A stretch of 64,000 bases of DNA, taken from contig JAECYW010000032.1 of assembly GCA_023014335.1 (NCBI GenBank), forward strand, positions 434,001-498,000, written 5' to 3'. Made by a program: the position numbers and the translations under genes. This DNA comes from Galerina marginata (lineage: Eukaryota; Basidiomycota; Agaricomycetes; Agaricales; Galerinaceae). Positions 9,260 through 22,643 of the stretch are shown here, piece after piece (position 1 is the first letter of the stretch; every line of letters starts with the position of its first letter). The notes beneath the pieces were generated by a model, which made no database searches, had not been told where the DNA came from, and was given only the letters and a program-made list of their open reading frames with translations.

Positions 9260-10850
9260 GCACATCCTGTTGTTTTTCTCACATACTGCAGATAGTACCG
9301 CCTGAATCAGGATCTACGCCTTAAGCACAGCCCTCTCACAACCCCCTTCCTTGTAGTCGTTTCTGACGCAATGTCAGTGGCATCCTGTTATACATCGTGC
9401 ACCAGTCCTAGCTCGTCCGACGCCGCAGTTATTCGACGTTCAATATCAATGCTGATCCCTTATACGCCGGGGATTATACCAGTGTAAGCGGTTTGGTCGA
9501 GAGCTTGGCCATCGCCGCCTTTCTTGTCGCCATCCCCAGGCCGGGATCTCGCAATCGACTGCCCTCGCTCGTAGTGCCGGGTGGGCGAGGTGTTCCAATA
9601 CTTTTAAGATACGATCTCTAACTTCTTCCAGATACCAAAAGACAGGCCTCAGTACTGGTTCTGCTCGACAATTATGCCTCACCCGATTAGTCCGATAGCT
9701 TCCGCGCACAGCCCACCGACTCATTGCTGAAGCTGGTGGAGGTATCCACGATCTGTCAACATATTCGTGTCTTGCGAATCGTTTTTCTGAAGTTCTTCTA
9801 GGCTAGAGAACTCCTGTCGGAAAAACTCTTGAGGGATTGAACGTCCCAATCGGTAGGTTCTGTTCCTTTCTAAATTTGTCCCTTCGAAGCTGTTTTCCGT
9901 ACCATTTGTTCATCCAGCCTCTCACTGGGCCAAATCTCCGTGTTGTCCCTGCCTTCTGCCAAGAGCGTCCCACCCCCATGCGCTTTTTGCTCGTGTTTTA
10001 CGTCTATCATCATTTCATTCCAGTCGTTCTCAACGCACCGCTTGGATATTTCCATCCTCCTTGGCGTTATCGACACCAGTACTATACCTCTAAATGCTAT
10101 GCGACGACGCCGAAACGCTAACCATCCGTCACCGGTCTCTGTCTGGTTATCGATAAGGTAGATATACTTTCTTGCCCCATCAGTTTCTATTCGACCTCTG
10201 TAGGTACCACACGACTTCCTACTTCAAAAAATACACATTGATTAGCTGTTTGTCATCTCAGGTCCTCCAACCCATCAAGAATGCAAGTTCCTTCGAGTCT
10301 GACTGAAACATCAAAGATGATATCAGCTCAAAACTACTTTCCCGGCTTTACAGGCGTTTTTCTGGGTCATTTTTTCTAGTTCCTCCGTCTTCATTCCTGA
10401 TCTGCATCCGTGAGGGGGATGAAATATTCATAACCTTAAAAGGTCATCGAATCGGCCATTTCTATTGTCTTTCACAGTCTCAGAACCGTGTAACTCTTCG
10501 TATAGGCATGTTCAATCAGCCCTTGTGCTTTCGTCTGTGTTTATTTGGTGATTTTACCTACCTTCTTCACGCTAACTTACGCACATCCTGTCCACTTTGA
10601 GCATGGGGTTCTGGTGTCCCGAACTTGGGCGTATGGGAAACATCTGCGGTCTGATAGACTGCCTCGTGCCTTCCTAGCAATTTTCTACTGTAACATGTAT
10701 GGCCGTGCACGGTGAGGCGGTACCCTTAACATGACCATCACTTTTTTAACTCATCTACGGGGGTGCTATGTTCTTTTACATCATATACTACTGTATGCAG
10801 GCTTTCAGTAGTCTCTTTCGTACGTTTTCCACGAGGTATGTTCTCTAACC
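9260..10850 (+). repeat. Diverged dispersed repeat, copy 1
   Basis: Aligns in the same orientation with 35350-36985. Shared blocks include CATCGTGCACCAGTCCTAGC, AGTACTGGTTCT, GAAGCTGGTGGAGGTATCCA and CATCAAGAATGCAAGT, separated by many substitutions and small indels. Pyrimidine-rich, no coding frame shared by both copies. Probably an old mobile element whose class cannot be told. Limits are approximate. Confidence 0.75.
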
Positions 10851-13420
10851 ATCGGTATATGCATGCTTGATCGATAATACAACCATGTTAATAGTCCGTT
10901 TGTCCCATTATGTTGCATTAACTAGAAACTCCCTGAGGATCAACCCCGTCATGATCATTGAATATTGCCCATTCATGTCCGATTCACGTGCGGCGAGAAT
11001 AGCCATCTACATAAGAACAAAATTTTATTTAACTGTTAGTGTATTAATCCTTTTTCTGGAGGCGCTTCATGTTCTCAATAGCGAATGTAGGTGACATGCC
11101 ACTGGGTTGACGCGACGCGACGGTATCACGTGATTAAGACCATCGCTGTCAACGTGAACGTGAAAGGCGAAGACGAGAACGTTGCAGCCGCTATGCTCCT
11201 TACTACCGTCTACCGTCAAACTTGTAGAGCCACACTCGCCTTTATATGCCGCTGCAAAATTCATTCCCTCGTAGGTGTCTCCTCTTTCAAGTTCTTGTAG
11301 TTCTGGCCTCACTTCCTGCCTACGACCAGTGTACCAAGCTGAAGAATACTAGCCTGAAAATCATAATGCATGTACGTGTAGTCAGTCATCTTTCTTATTC
11401 GCTGTTTCACAGCAATTCTCAAGGCTCATCGATCTCGATATCATGTATCGTCAGCCTTGTCAAACCAGTGTTGTCTTAGGCCTACAATTGCGGATGGAGA
11501 GGCTTTTCTTATTGGAACTCGGTCCAAGTCAGTCAGGGTTAAGGCTGATTCACGCCCTCTATCAGCAGTTGCGACTCGATGCACCTCTTGTACCCTATAA
11601 TCAGGCCAGCCTGTTGAATCGCAGAAGATCGCGAAGTTCGACATGAGCCCGTGATTCGCCCGTGTTTTCCTTTCAGTCATGATCTACAAAAAGGTCATGA
11701 AACCAACCGCCTTTTTCAAATTGCGGGAGCATGTCCATGGTCGGGCTTGACTTCGATTGCCAGAAAGAACGAATGCCAATCGGTACCGGTAAGCACTGTA
11801 TTTGCGCACATCATGCCGCGCATAAGTTCATCTCACCAACGTATCAAGTTCTTCTGCATTTGCAGTCGTCCCAAACGACCATTGAAGAACTTTTCGAACA
11901 CGAGCTACTAAAGAAGACTGTCCCCTGGACCCCCAGTTCACAGATGCCCGTGTCAATCTTCACCTTCAAGGGGCTGGTCACTTGTACGCTAAGCGCACAC
12001 CTTTGATTCTTATCTCTCAGCCAATTACAACTCCATTCGCAGGCGATATCGAGACTTTGAGCTATCGCCCAGCATCAAATCTTCCGGCTCTTCACCCGTG
12101 GCTTATGCTACCGACCTGCCCACTACCGCCCTCACATGACATGACCATTTATACCATGGCATACTTCTTCAGATCCGACTCTGGTATGCTACCCTCAACG
12201 TCTTGTCGCCGTCCATGACTTCGAGGAGTTCAGGCTCGGACCTACTAAACTCCGAGGTCGGTTAGTGCATATTCGTCGACGCTGATTGTTACGACCGGGA
12301 GCATCATTTTGTGGAAATGTAGATTGGGACCGGAAACAGATTGATCGATGCAGAAGGTCGATGCTTGGGAGGAAATTTCGACTGCAGTTTATCAGAACTA
12401 AAGTAAGTACCTTCTCCCTTCTTACTTATTCCGTTCTATAATGAAAGAGCGTTTAGGATCGAAGCAGGAGGTCGATGTTTGAAAGGAACGTCGAAACCGA
12501 CTGTCGTAAGTTCCATTTCTCCTTTTTCCTTTTTCTGTTCTCTAACCAATGGACATTTAGGCGTAATTAGATCACAAAGTGACGATTTAGAAAACAGTCT
12601 TGCATAGCGGGACAAACGGGCGCGAGACTTTGGCCACCCCATTCATCATTTTCGTTCTCTATGCCGCCTGGTGGAGCGGCAACTGGCACATTCATGTTCG
12701 CTTTCCATGTCACTCAGTAGCATTTATCAGGTCATTTGCCTATCACGTTCTTCACGTCTCGATTAGGAAGATGGGGTCGCTGGTCGATGTATTTATGCCC
12801 CCATGGCTTGGGAAATACTTCGGTCTGCCATTCGACCTCTTTTCACACCGAGTGCCCCCGCAGGCGCCTTAGTTGGTTCCCTGTAAGCTGAGCTTTAACA
12901 GAGATATTAAACTCCCATCCAGCTTTTTTTGAGGCCTTGACTGTGATATTTGACATTATCAAGCGACCTTCTTGACCAGCTCATGCTTCACATTCGAATG
13001 TCCCTGGGATACCTTGGTGAGCTATAAAGCTTCTTATTCACCTCCATTGACGAAGAACCGCGTTCATGTCAACTCCAGTTCGAGGTGTCGAAAGTTGAGC
13101 CAAAGTGTCCTTCGCTTTCAACACCGACTCGCGGAATTTGATACCATCGAAAATGGAGGTCGCGGTGAACCGTTGATGCATACAGTCAATATTTTTTCGA
13201 CTAGAAAGAGGCTTGTTTTCTCCTCATTACGACAATCAGTTTGCTTACTCTCCCCTACCAGTCACCAAAGATATCGGGTATACCGGGGTGACATCGCCAA
13301 TATCCTTGACGATAATATATGGGAGGCAAGATGGGCGTTCGTAGATGAACTCCGGGGTAGATGTCTAATGGAAATTAAATATTCTACGAGCTTAGACTTA
13401 TTTAATCCAGAAATCAAAAA
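10851..13420. other. Gene-poor stretch
   Basis: No convincing gene. Around 12340-12560 two loosely similar stretches both contain GAAG(C/G)..GTCGATG followed by AGTAAG/GTAAG and a C/T-rich run, possibly an old short duplication. Weakly coding-looking ORFs at 11731-12006 and 12972-13496 match nothing I know. Confidence 0.4.
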
Positions 13421-16400
13421 TCACTGCTGGACATTCCCAAAACCGGTCGAACAGTTCAATTGTGCCGCGATGGGGGGCGATCCACTTCGCATGTAACAAA
13501 TCTTCGCTTGGCGGCATGTATCATTGCACTATTTGTAATAAATTTTATTAGAGTAGGCCGTTCACCCCAAATACCACCTACTGGTCGCGTGAGCGCAGAT
13601 TGGCGTCCCTGGTTTAAGGTCCAAGTGTCAACGAGGGTGGGGTTATTGAGGAAACCTGGATATTGTTAACATGTACCCGCACATGGGCCTAAAGTGCATA
13701 CTCTCAGTTACGAAATGCCACCACGTCGCATCTAAATTTGAGGTTAGTTTAAACTAGGCTGCAAGGATGGCTTTCGCAGACTTAATGGAGCCGTTTTCGG
13801 CCAGTCAAAGCCTCCGCCATAGGTTTCGCGGGTACTGTATTCAAAATGGTACCTAAAAGCCGAGTTGTGAAGGGAGTATTTAAGTTCGATTTATCTAACT
13901 CACGAAACGCCGACCTCAGTTTGGTTGTCTAGAGCTTTAAAGCCGTCAACGTCGGCAAACCACGTATACGCTTCCATAACACTGAGCGTCATGATTACTA
14001 GGTAAAATGTAATAGTGTAGAGGGTCCAATACATACTCGAAGGTCACTGGGTCCACTTCGTACATGCTAAAGCCTATAGCCAATTGGTTAGTAAAGGTAC
14101 AAGTTGCTTGCGACGTCTCCACGAACCAGAGTTCAACCCCGCAACAGGTGTAACAGAGCCGCCAACCCAGGTGGTTGTCAATGCTGTCGTGTTATCTATA
14201 GCAGAAGCGTTTTTCCTAAATTTCTTAGATATCAGCTTCCGTGTAATTTTTTGGGAGGAAAATATACGCACGCATAGTAGATATAGCGAACTTCGTCATG
14301 GATGTGCCCCATAAACACGTTGGCGATGACATGAGGAGAGAAGCGGTCGACGATTTGATAAAACAAATTAGGACCGTTAATGAGGACGGCGGTTCCATCC
14401 CAGCCTTTAGTGGGTAAATTGTTTAGTCCTCCAAAATTTGACGAACATTATAATGAAGTTCAACGGCAACGAACCGGGGAGAACGTGTCCGAGAATCCAT
14501 ACTCTCTGCCCGGCATCCTCCGCGACCTGTAGCTCGTCCGTCAGGAAACGCAACATGCCACTCACGTCAGGATTAGTGGTCTGTATAATGAGGAATAAAT
14601 ACGCAATAGGCCGTTGATGCTAGATGGACATGTCCACTTACGTTGATGAAGCTTCGATATTGAGTGATGAATTAATTGAAGTCGGGTTCCATGAAGCGGT
14701 ATCCCGAGATAGCACTCACTTGAACCAGCTGAGAAAGAAAAGTCAGTCAGCCATAATTTACATATAGAAAGGGCAAAGAGAACTTACTTATCCTTGTACC
14801 AGAAATCGGTGTTCAAACTAATCGAAAGTTAAAGAAACATATGGCAAAAACTCGAGAAATTGACGCACGTTATAATCTTTAATCCAAATGGCGTAATAGT
14901 AGAGTAAGCCGAATATCTACATAGGCGGTAAGCAAGTGAACTGTTCCATTGGAGTATCATTGAGCTTACGTGGTTTTTGAGGCCTTGGCAACGTCGGGTG
15001 AAATCCAGCCTTCAACCTCCCACAAACTATAGGATGAATGAGTGAATGAGCAAAAAAATAGGACTAAAGCATAACTAGAGTTCCTACTCCGCTAAATGCC
15101 CATAATCCCACTCAAATTGGTTCGACAGAGTTTGTGGTTGAATACTGTGTGGCGCGTCGAATGCTTGTGGCCAGGTGTCGTGGTTTCCCTATTCTATTTT
15201 ATTAGAATTATCCCAAAATGCGCAAAGAAAACCAGACGGACGCACCATCACAGCGTAAACCGGACCCGCGAGATAAGCCTTGAAGAGGCTGTATACTGCA
15301 CTTTCCACGTATTCAACATAGGCGCGGGATAGTTGGTTGTCGTTATCATGTGAGGTGAGATCACCGGTGAAGATCGTAAATGCGTTCTTGTTCTCTGAAG
15401 AGGTGTTTATTTTTAAGAACTTGCTACATGCGAATTGTATCGATCGGTTATGAGCGAGAACTCACTGGCTCCTCCATGGTTTGTTCCATTTGCTGTGCCA
15501 GTTAAAGGTCCGATAGCGTGCATGACCGCGCTCGCCAAGTTCCACGGAGTATCGCACTCAAAAGAACCAAATCGGGGAGCAGGTAGCAGCAGCTGCCCGG
15601 TGGACGAACTAACGTGGCGTATGTTACCTGTTAGGGAGATTTCAAGGGAAGAAGGAACCCTCAAACCTGACACCAGGCCGACAACAAAGGGCATTCACGC
15701 ATTTGGCTTCTGCGCCGATAGTATAGCCTGTGATGGGGACGCCGTTATTCATACTTTTTCTAATAGACAGAGAGCAGGTCAAAAAAGCTTACGCGGATCG
15801 ATGTGGCTTAAAATAATTGAATTTGCAATGAGTGAGCCTCCAAGTCCTTAACGGTCATGTGAATATTTAGACTTACAAGTCACTAAGGTGGACAACGCGT
15901 AGATTCGGTTTTCCGCTTGGAGGAGGTGCTACGGCGTTGTGGGGTTTGGGCTTTTTAAACCAGGTTGAAAGAAGGCTTGTTAGGTCGTTTGGAGGAGGCT
16001 GAGGGCACGATTTTTGGAGGCCAATAATGTTTCTCGCACAAATCCACTAGATTACGGAGGATCCTTAATCTAGAGCAGAGCAAAATTTGGGAGTTGTGGC
16101 GGAAAGTAATTCGTACCAGTCCATCCTGCCCGGTGACATCTGCGTTGGCGAGTAACTGAGTCGCAATTTGACCATCAGAACTGGCCATGAATTTCGCCTC
16201 ACAGCCTCCAAGGGCTACAGACGGTAAAGTCAATCACAGTAAATCGCGGAAATTACAGTACACACACCGTTAAAATTGACGAAATGGCACATCTCAATCA
16301 ATAGCTGCGGCACTTCCCACGGCGCGGTTAGCGCAAGGCCTTTGTAAATAACCAAACTGGCAATACATTGCTGGCATGTCGACGAGAATATTTTTGCCGT

Positions 16401-17000
16401 ATCGTTGATGATCGCTGTGATATCGTTGAATGCGATCTGACGCAATCGAATCGAACCTGAAGTCGAGAGATTCGTTGAAGGGGAAAATACAGTTGGAGAG
16501 TTGATCAATAGCGATGGCGGAAGGACAACGGGGTCGTTTACGTTCTGCGTTGGGATGATTTTCGGGTTTGTGAGACCGAGCGGAAAGACGGTTGTCGACT
16601 ACAGGATAAATGTGTTAGTATAAAGAGCAAATCCGATCTGATTTTCACGGAAGGCACTCACCACCGGATCAGTGATGAAGGGCTGAGGCTCCAAAGAGGT
16701 TTGAGTTGGTTCGAACCCTTTGAAGAACGCATGAAGGAAGTCGGTTGCGAAGAATGGGCCAGCGGTGAAATCGGCTGGGACGCTTAGAGAAGCAGGCGGG
16801 GTTGCGAAAAAGGCCGTAGTACTCGTGGAAGTGGATGTGAGTCGTGAAGATGTGGTTCGCCTCGATGTAGTTCGTGTAGATGAGAGCCTGCTCGGTATTA
16901 TTGCAGGTGGTGCCGAGGCAGACGGGTTTGTGGCCAGTTTCGCATCTACATCGAGACATGCTGCAGCAAGAAGGGTTAGAAACGCGCTAACACAAAACAT
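13421..17000 (-). CDS. Acid sphingomyelinase-like phosphodiesterase (secreted, many introns)
   Basis: Secreted metallophosphoesterase that cleaves phosphodiester/phosphocholine bonds. The start ATG at 17000 opens a signal peptide (MFCVSAFLTLLAAACLDVDA), then a Ser/Thr-rich linker and a saposin-like segment (CQQCIASLVIYKGLALTAP). The spliced catalytic domain contains every metal motif in order: LSDFHIDP, FTGDLTSHD, GNHDT, ILGHVLPG and MGHIHDE, plus TDFWYKD, MLRFLTDELQ and SPHVIANVF. The C-terminus reads CRQAKICYMRSG and ends at 13421. First exon 17000-16662; introns are 40-80 nt, and every junction I checked in detail is in phase (for example donor GTATGT after DPVTF). Looks intact. Confidence 0.9.
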
Positions 17001-18235
17001 AGGTAGGTTAAAATCGATAACAACACGTTGAACAAATGGAGGGGTGTGGATTTCCCGATGCTTTATGGCCTGAGGTGTTTTAAGTATATCAAGGATCTCG
17101 CGTCGACGTTTTTCCTTTGTTCGTGAGAAAAAGCTAGAAGACACGGCTCCGACGTTTGCACCAGCAGGCCAATGGTCTTCTCGGTCGACGATTGCTGCCG
17201 GAAACTCTGCGCTGATATCATGGTTGTAGGTATTTACGTTGAGCCACCTGTAGCCCACTTGACTCAAGTAAGACTCAGAAGGGCAACCCAATCGATACTC
17301 GGAGTGAGATACTAGGACAACGTGAGGAACGGACACTGGAAACAGCCTGTGAAACGTGGAAAGCCTGAGATCCGAGCCCCGAGGTTGTGCCTAGTGCACC
17401 ATAAATAACGCGTTACAAGGCGCATATAGAGCCATAATTTGATTCCTAGTGGATGTCACCGACCATCATTCGAACAGAAAACTAGAACTGAGGGATGTCG
17501 AACAAGCTGTAGACAGAGATGCGCCGATCGAGGACAAGTGACACTCGATCAAAATCTCCTACTATATTCCTAGCATGCAAGTTCAGTGAAAGCCTGGCAT
17601 TGATCGAGGTTCTGAGAAGCGTGTAAGCAGTTGCTGATGAGATCCATTATCACGGTGTAGGCAATGAGAAGAGTAGTCGCAAATGCCTCGACTTTCTTTA
17701 GGAGCGGTGATTGAAGAAAAAAAAAAGACCATTTTAGGAAGGCAAGGGAAAATGAGGCACCGCCCAGGACACAGCATCGGATGGGTTTGGCAAGACATAC
17801 TCATCACCGTGAGTCACAAAAGTAGTTATTTCGAGTAATTTTTTTCGGAGCCTAGATGTTTCTGTTGAGACGGTCAAAAAAGATCGTAGCCAAAACTTGA
17901 AGAGAACTATCTTGAAAACTTGAACGTACATACAAACGATAAAAGGTCTTTTTCTGATTTGCTTACGTTCAGAAGGCCGTCAGCGAGAAAAATAAAGGAG
18001 AGGTGATAAGATTAGGACGACGGATCGCACCATCAAACCGACCCGCGTTTCAAAAATGTAATCAAGGTGCTTACCGTTTCGGCGCCAACTTTTACCGACA
18101 ATCTGGGATTTTGGCAGCCGATCCGTGCCTAGGCGGCAAAGGGAGATGAGACTGGCGGGAACCCGACGCAGACATAGCCCACAGCCCGGAAAATGGGCTC
18201 GAAAAGGACGTCGTTCTTATCGACTCTAACGACGA
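17001..18235. other. Intergenic stretch, nothing firm
   Basis: Contains the likely promoter of the phosphodiesterase gene. Only short unconnected ORFs; nothing recognised. Confidence 0.45.
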
Positions 18236-18620
18236 TCCAGCTGGTCAGTCAATATCGACCGCACATGTTCTCCTCTTCCACAACCCAAGCCGGATCTATA
18301 AGGGGTCCACAAATAGCTGCGTCTTTGTTCTCTGCAACTTTGATTTCGACTTCGGAATAGGAGTCAAAGTTAGCATCAAGCTACGGAATACGAATGTAGG
18401 TGGGAATGGAAGCTCCGTTCTTCACGGGTGCGAAAGAGAGGGTGATTTCAAAGGCGTCGCAGACGGTATGGAGTGTGTTCGTGTAGATTTTTTCTGCGTC
18501 GAAATTGGGTATATAGTGTACTTCACGTTTTGGTTTTGGGGAAGAAGCCTGCAGAATTTTGGGACTGAGCAGCGAGAGAAGGTGATGAAGGTCACGAATA
18601 ACGATGGGATTCATGGCGCT
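18236..18620 (-). other. Coding-like exon fragments of unknown identity
   Basis: Two minus-strand open stretches look coding: one with YIPNFDAEKIYTNTLHTVCD then SFAPVKNGASIPTYI (about 18620-18381) and one reading DSYSEVEIKVAENKDAA then GPLIDPAWVVEEEN (about 18360-18250). They lie downstream of the Lon-like relic on the same strand but do not resemble the Lon peptidase domain. I do not recognise the family. Confidence 0.35.
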
Positions 18621-18784
18621 AAATATGGTATGAGTGTGGGCGTGAGCGGTCGCAGTGATGAAACACTATAGCTAACATTGATGATGAGAGTGACGGCGCT
18701 GATGGCGCCGTGAAAAGTAAAGACTTAGCACGAACGTGTAATGCGTATCAGCACAGCCGTAAATAGCCAAAAAGCAAGGAAGAC

Positions 18785-19400
18785 TCACGAAATGTATCTG
18801 ATTGATAGAAAAAGTTGTAGACCCTCGAATAGTACTTTTATCAGCACGTCGATCGCCTCCAAGTCAACCTTAACATTCACGGCTGCTATCTCGCCGACCT
18901 CCTTCGATTGCTGGCCGAGGTAGGTAGAGGCGATGGAAGCCTTCTCCTCGGAAACCTTGCCTGAGACCTCGACCACCTCCATGCGGTTGAGGAGCGGCGC
19001 GAGAATAATGTTGAGGGTGTGGGCATTGCAAACGACGATCACGCGGGAAAGCGAGTGGAACGTCCATACTGTAGAAAAAAGGTAAATATAATGTCGAAGA
19101 AAAGGCAGGGAAAATAAGGACGTACTAATGGTTTAGCATATCGAGCAGGGCGTTATCCGACGCCTGAATGATATTCCCAAGCAACGCGCCGACGTACGTA
19201 CTTCTATGCGCCTTGTTCTCCGACGCCAGATCCGTCAACCCGCCCACACTTACTTGCAATATGTCCTCGTCATACTGCATCTCCGAGTACGTCTACTCGC
19301 CTTTTATTAACTTGATGGCAGACAGGAACGCGGGGTGGCTTAAGACGAATGCCTTGTAGAACGGGCGACAGACGATGGGGACCTGCAGGTAGGGACTGCA
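18785..19400 (-). pseudogene. Relic of a Lon-type (mitochondrial) AAA+ protease gene
   Basis: Minus-strand peptides match two parts of Lon in the right order but with most of the protein missing between. At 19370-19293, RPFYKAFVLSHPAFLSAIKLI resembles the LON substrate-binding domain. At 19042-18785, VVCNAHTLNIILAPLLNRMEV, VSGKVSEEKASIAS and AIDVLIK match the AAA+ sensor region. A +1 shift separates DVPLAFP from RVIVVCNAH, and another follows LIK, where the expected YYCRESG appears as YYSR in a different frame. The Walker motifs and Ser-Lys protease domain were not found. Lon degrades damaged matrix proteins; this copy cannot. Confidence 0.65.
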
Positions 19401-22400
19401 TGAACATCGAGCCTGGGTTCGAGGGCGGAGGCGGAGAAACAGAGGAGTCGCGCTGGAGCCTTCCTTGCCGTCCAGCTCTGCTTCCCAGCAGCACTTCCCC
19501 ACATTCACCAGCGCTCACCCACTCTGCCTGCACCCATAGAGGCGGGTGGGTCTGCATCTAGGCATCTAGTTAAGGAGAAGTTGAGATGGTGGAGGACCGG
19601 GGCCCGGAAAATGTCGAATGAGAACACGGACGGCTAATGAGATGGGCAGGTGAGTGAAGACGGTGCATGTCACGGTTACTATTAGGAAAGACAGTGACTG
19701 ACCGACGGCATGCGACACTAAGGGCATCCAATGTTGGCCTGTAAGCGCAGAAAAGTAAGCGCTTTATGCATGACAAGGAACTAGAGGGCTCTGAGGAGAA
19801 GGCATCGACAGCTAGCGTAGGGGTTTGGTCGCCATGTCGGTCTCGGTTGTCGTGCCAAACGATCGGAAGAAATGATTCGGCACATATCGACCTTCTCTCT
19901 GCACAGATCATAGATGGCCCGGGAGAAGGGGTTTTGCTGGCTAACGATCCCAAGTGACAGATCCCCGACTGGACGCGCATTTGTTGACGATCAAATTTGA
20001 TTAATTGATTGCCCACAAAGTCGCTGCCAAATACAACGACACAATTATTAGGCTGTGTTCTGAGGCGGTATTTGGGCTGTATTTGACTTCCGAGAAGTTG
20101 GAAACTCGAACGGGAATACCGACATCTCAAGGCTTCATTATTCGCGATCCTCTCTCTCCTTGTGCGTTTTCACTTCTATATTTGCCCTCGAGAGCGATGT
20201 TGAGGAGAGGATGAAACCAAATGACGTCTTGGGGCCCGTGGGAATTTTTACGATGGCTTGCCAAGGAGGCATTTCTGGAAATGCCTCCTTCAAACCCAAC
20301 GCGAATGTTTCACTGGCCCTTTTGTCGACTGATTATTTTCGTAATTCGAGTCGGTCTTGACTATATTAATTTTCATTCACCGCTACCAGGCGGCTGCTCT
20401 TGAAAGCTTGAGCGCTTGAGCCTCAAGGTACCCGAGCCTTTCGTTATTGGAATTTTTGCTGATATGAAACGTACGTGTTATCCTAGATCCTATGCTTCGT
20501 GGATTCTCATCATCGATTACAATTGTTCCTGAGTGCGATGATGCGACGAACTTGGTGACCGATTCACCTCACCCTCACCTCCACTTTACAAGTCCGCCGT
20601 TTTCGCGGTCCGACCAGAGGCAAGTCCCGCTCAGTTAGGTCCACGAGGCGTGTCCCGATATTTTGGCAGAGGTATGTCTCTCGGCCACCGTACATTATTA
20701 AGCCGTTATTTTGACTTCCATTTACTACTTTGTTTCAGGCTATGTTTTCGTCCCAAGCTATCTGTCGACCATGGCATTCCATCGCCGGAGGAACGACCTC
20801 CTGCCTCCTCCCCCTTCATGTTTCGCCTTGTCACCGCTTAAGCGCATCCTTGGTCGATGTGTATCCTCTTTGGGTAGAAATTTCTAGCAGTTATCCTCGA
20901 ACAGGTAGGGGAGAGAGGTCGGTCTGATTCATATGCGTTCAATTCCATATTCCTGCGTCAGATTTTGCTCCATTCACGAAATCTTTTGACGACTAGTTTC
21001 ATCGTGTTTCGCGTTGTCGAATCTTCCCCTCAACCAAAGCCCAATAAACCAGAATTGGGAAACATTCACCGACAGCTCATGCTTGGACGGTCTGGCTGTT
21101 ATTTCCCTTAGCGCGATTAGTTAAATTCAGTGTTCGGTCAGTAGTTTTCGTTCCTTATAATGCCAAATTGAACTCTAAACAAAACGGCTCAGCATAAGGC
21201 CCGCTGCCCATTACCCTTCTCGTCTCTGGTGCGGAAATCTATTTTCAATGGTGCGCATTATTAACCCGTTATTTGTCATTTTGTTAGGTCCGTTTCCGAT
21301 TGTCTTCTCTCTGTTGATTCGCTCTCCTGATTTCCCAGATGACCTTCTCAAATATCCACTGCCGGTGCCGCCTCTTCCTTCCCATAGCGTGTGCGTCATT
21401 TCCATTTCATGCGACTAGTACTAATCTATTTCTCAAAGTCTTTTTATCCGACTGTTATATATCTCTTGAGTTACCCAAATACAATGTATACATATGTATA
21501 CGATGACCTTTCCCGTCAGCCCACCAGTATCCATTCTGGTCCTCCAATACGGTGGGCGATCCTTACTCCTCCCTGCAATTTCTTGCGTTCCGTTTTCGTT
21601 AGTCTAATGGCTATGAATTGGATGTTTCTATCAAGTATTTAGCCGTATTCAAAGGGCGTTTCCGACTGCTCCAAAAACAGGTACGTAGTGTGTTATTCAC
21701 TTTTAAAACCAGTTCTTACTCGTGACTCCTTTTCCCATTCACTGTCCTTACAATGTTCGACCTAGACTTTATAGTCCATCCAGCTTTTATACAGCCGAAG
21801 CTGGAATTATTCATCTGCCAAAATTACCTATAACGTCCCCACACCAAGTTTCGTAATCTAATGGATTTATTCTTCTCCCACTTTCCCTCGCTCTGGCTCA
21901 CCCTCACTCTGTTTCCCCTAGAAAATTCTCATTCGATCCTCTACGACGCTTCGCTCACACTCTGTCATTTAAGAAATTTCTACATCTGAAGAACTGAACG
22001 ACTAGTGCGACGCTGGGTATTGTACACGCTCCTACCCGTTTTCCAGTTTTGTTCAAAATCTCCAAGATGCTGTAGCGTGTGTTCTAGTTTAGTGCGGGCA
22101 ATCAAGCCCCTTGGAATTAAACTATTTGCTGACCTCCTATAAGAATTACAGCTCTTATAAGCAAACGCACCTAAAACTATTTGTCCTTTCAAGGCTCGCG
22201 AGACGTGGTGGCACGATTTTTGCATGCATCTGAAGGATTTACGAAAATACAAGAAAGTTCCGAATAATGAAAATGCTTACTCGTCATGATCATTTCCATG
22301 TCGAGGTCCTAGAGGACCGCCGAATTGCAGCACGATAGTGAAAACGACAGGCTATGTCGGCGGCAAGCTCCTATACGGATATAATTAAATTTTCCTGATA

Positions 22401-22643
22401 TGTAACCAAAAAATCCATCCAACACGTTAATCCCGAGCTCAGATCCCTCTAAGTCAAGGGCGAGCTTTGACAACAAACAGCGCTGGTGGGACGCATCTAT
22501 AATAGCATCTCGGAATCACAAGGCAATGCGTTCAGATCCAAGTACGGAGGTTGTGATAAGTGCAAGGGCTATGCTCCATATATGGCTTGCGTGCTGTACT
22601 TGGAAATCGAGCTCGCCTTGCACTCTCTCCTAACCATTAACCA
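19401..22643. other. Gene-poor stretch
   Basis: Pyrimidine-rich, with ORFs that do not chain into a recognisable protein. The 186-aa minus ORF at 19570-20130 is low-complexity-like and matches nothing I know. Style resembles the dispersed repeat at 9.3-10.9 kb, but I found no clear alignment. Confidence 0.4.

Noticed and set aside
9446..9724. 92-codon minus ORF as a gene
   Set aside because: Lies within the diverged repeat and is not kept in the second copy at 35.5 kb.
13960..14045. Frameshift in the sphingomyelinase-like gene after DPVTF
   Set aside because: A donor GTATGT one base earlier gives an in-phase intron and DVMEAYTWFADV.
14072..14150. tRNA-like sequence with perfect A box (TAGCCAATTGG) and B box (GTTCAACCC)
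   Set aside because: Acceptor and T stems do not pair, and the stretch is an intron (with CTAACC branch site) and exon of the sphingomyelinase-like gene.
16599..17336. Upstream start at 17336 for the phosphodiesterase
   Set aside because: The internal ATG at 17000 begins a clear signal peptide; the upstream 112 residues have no such character.
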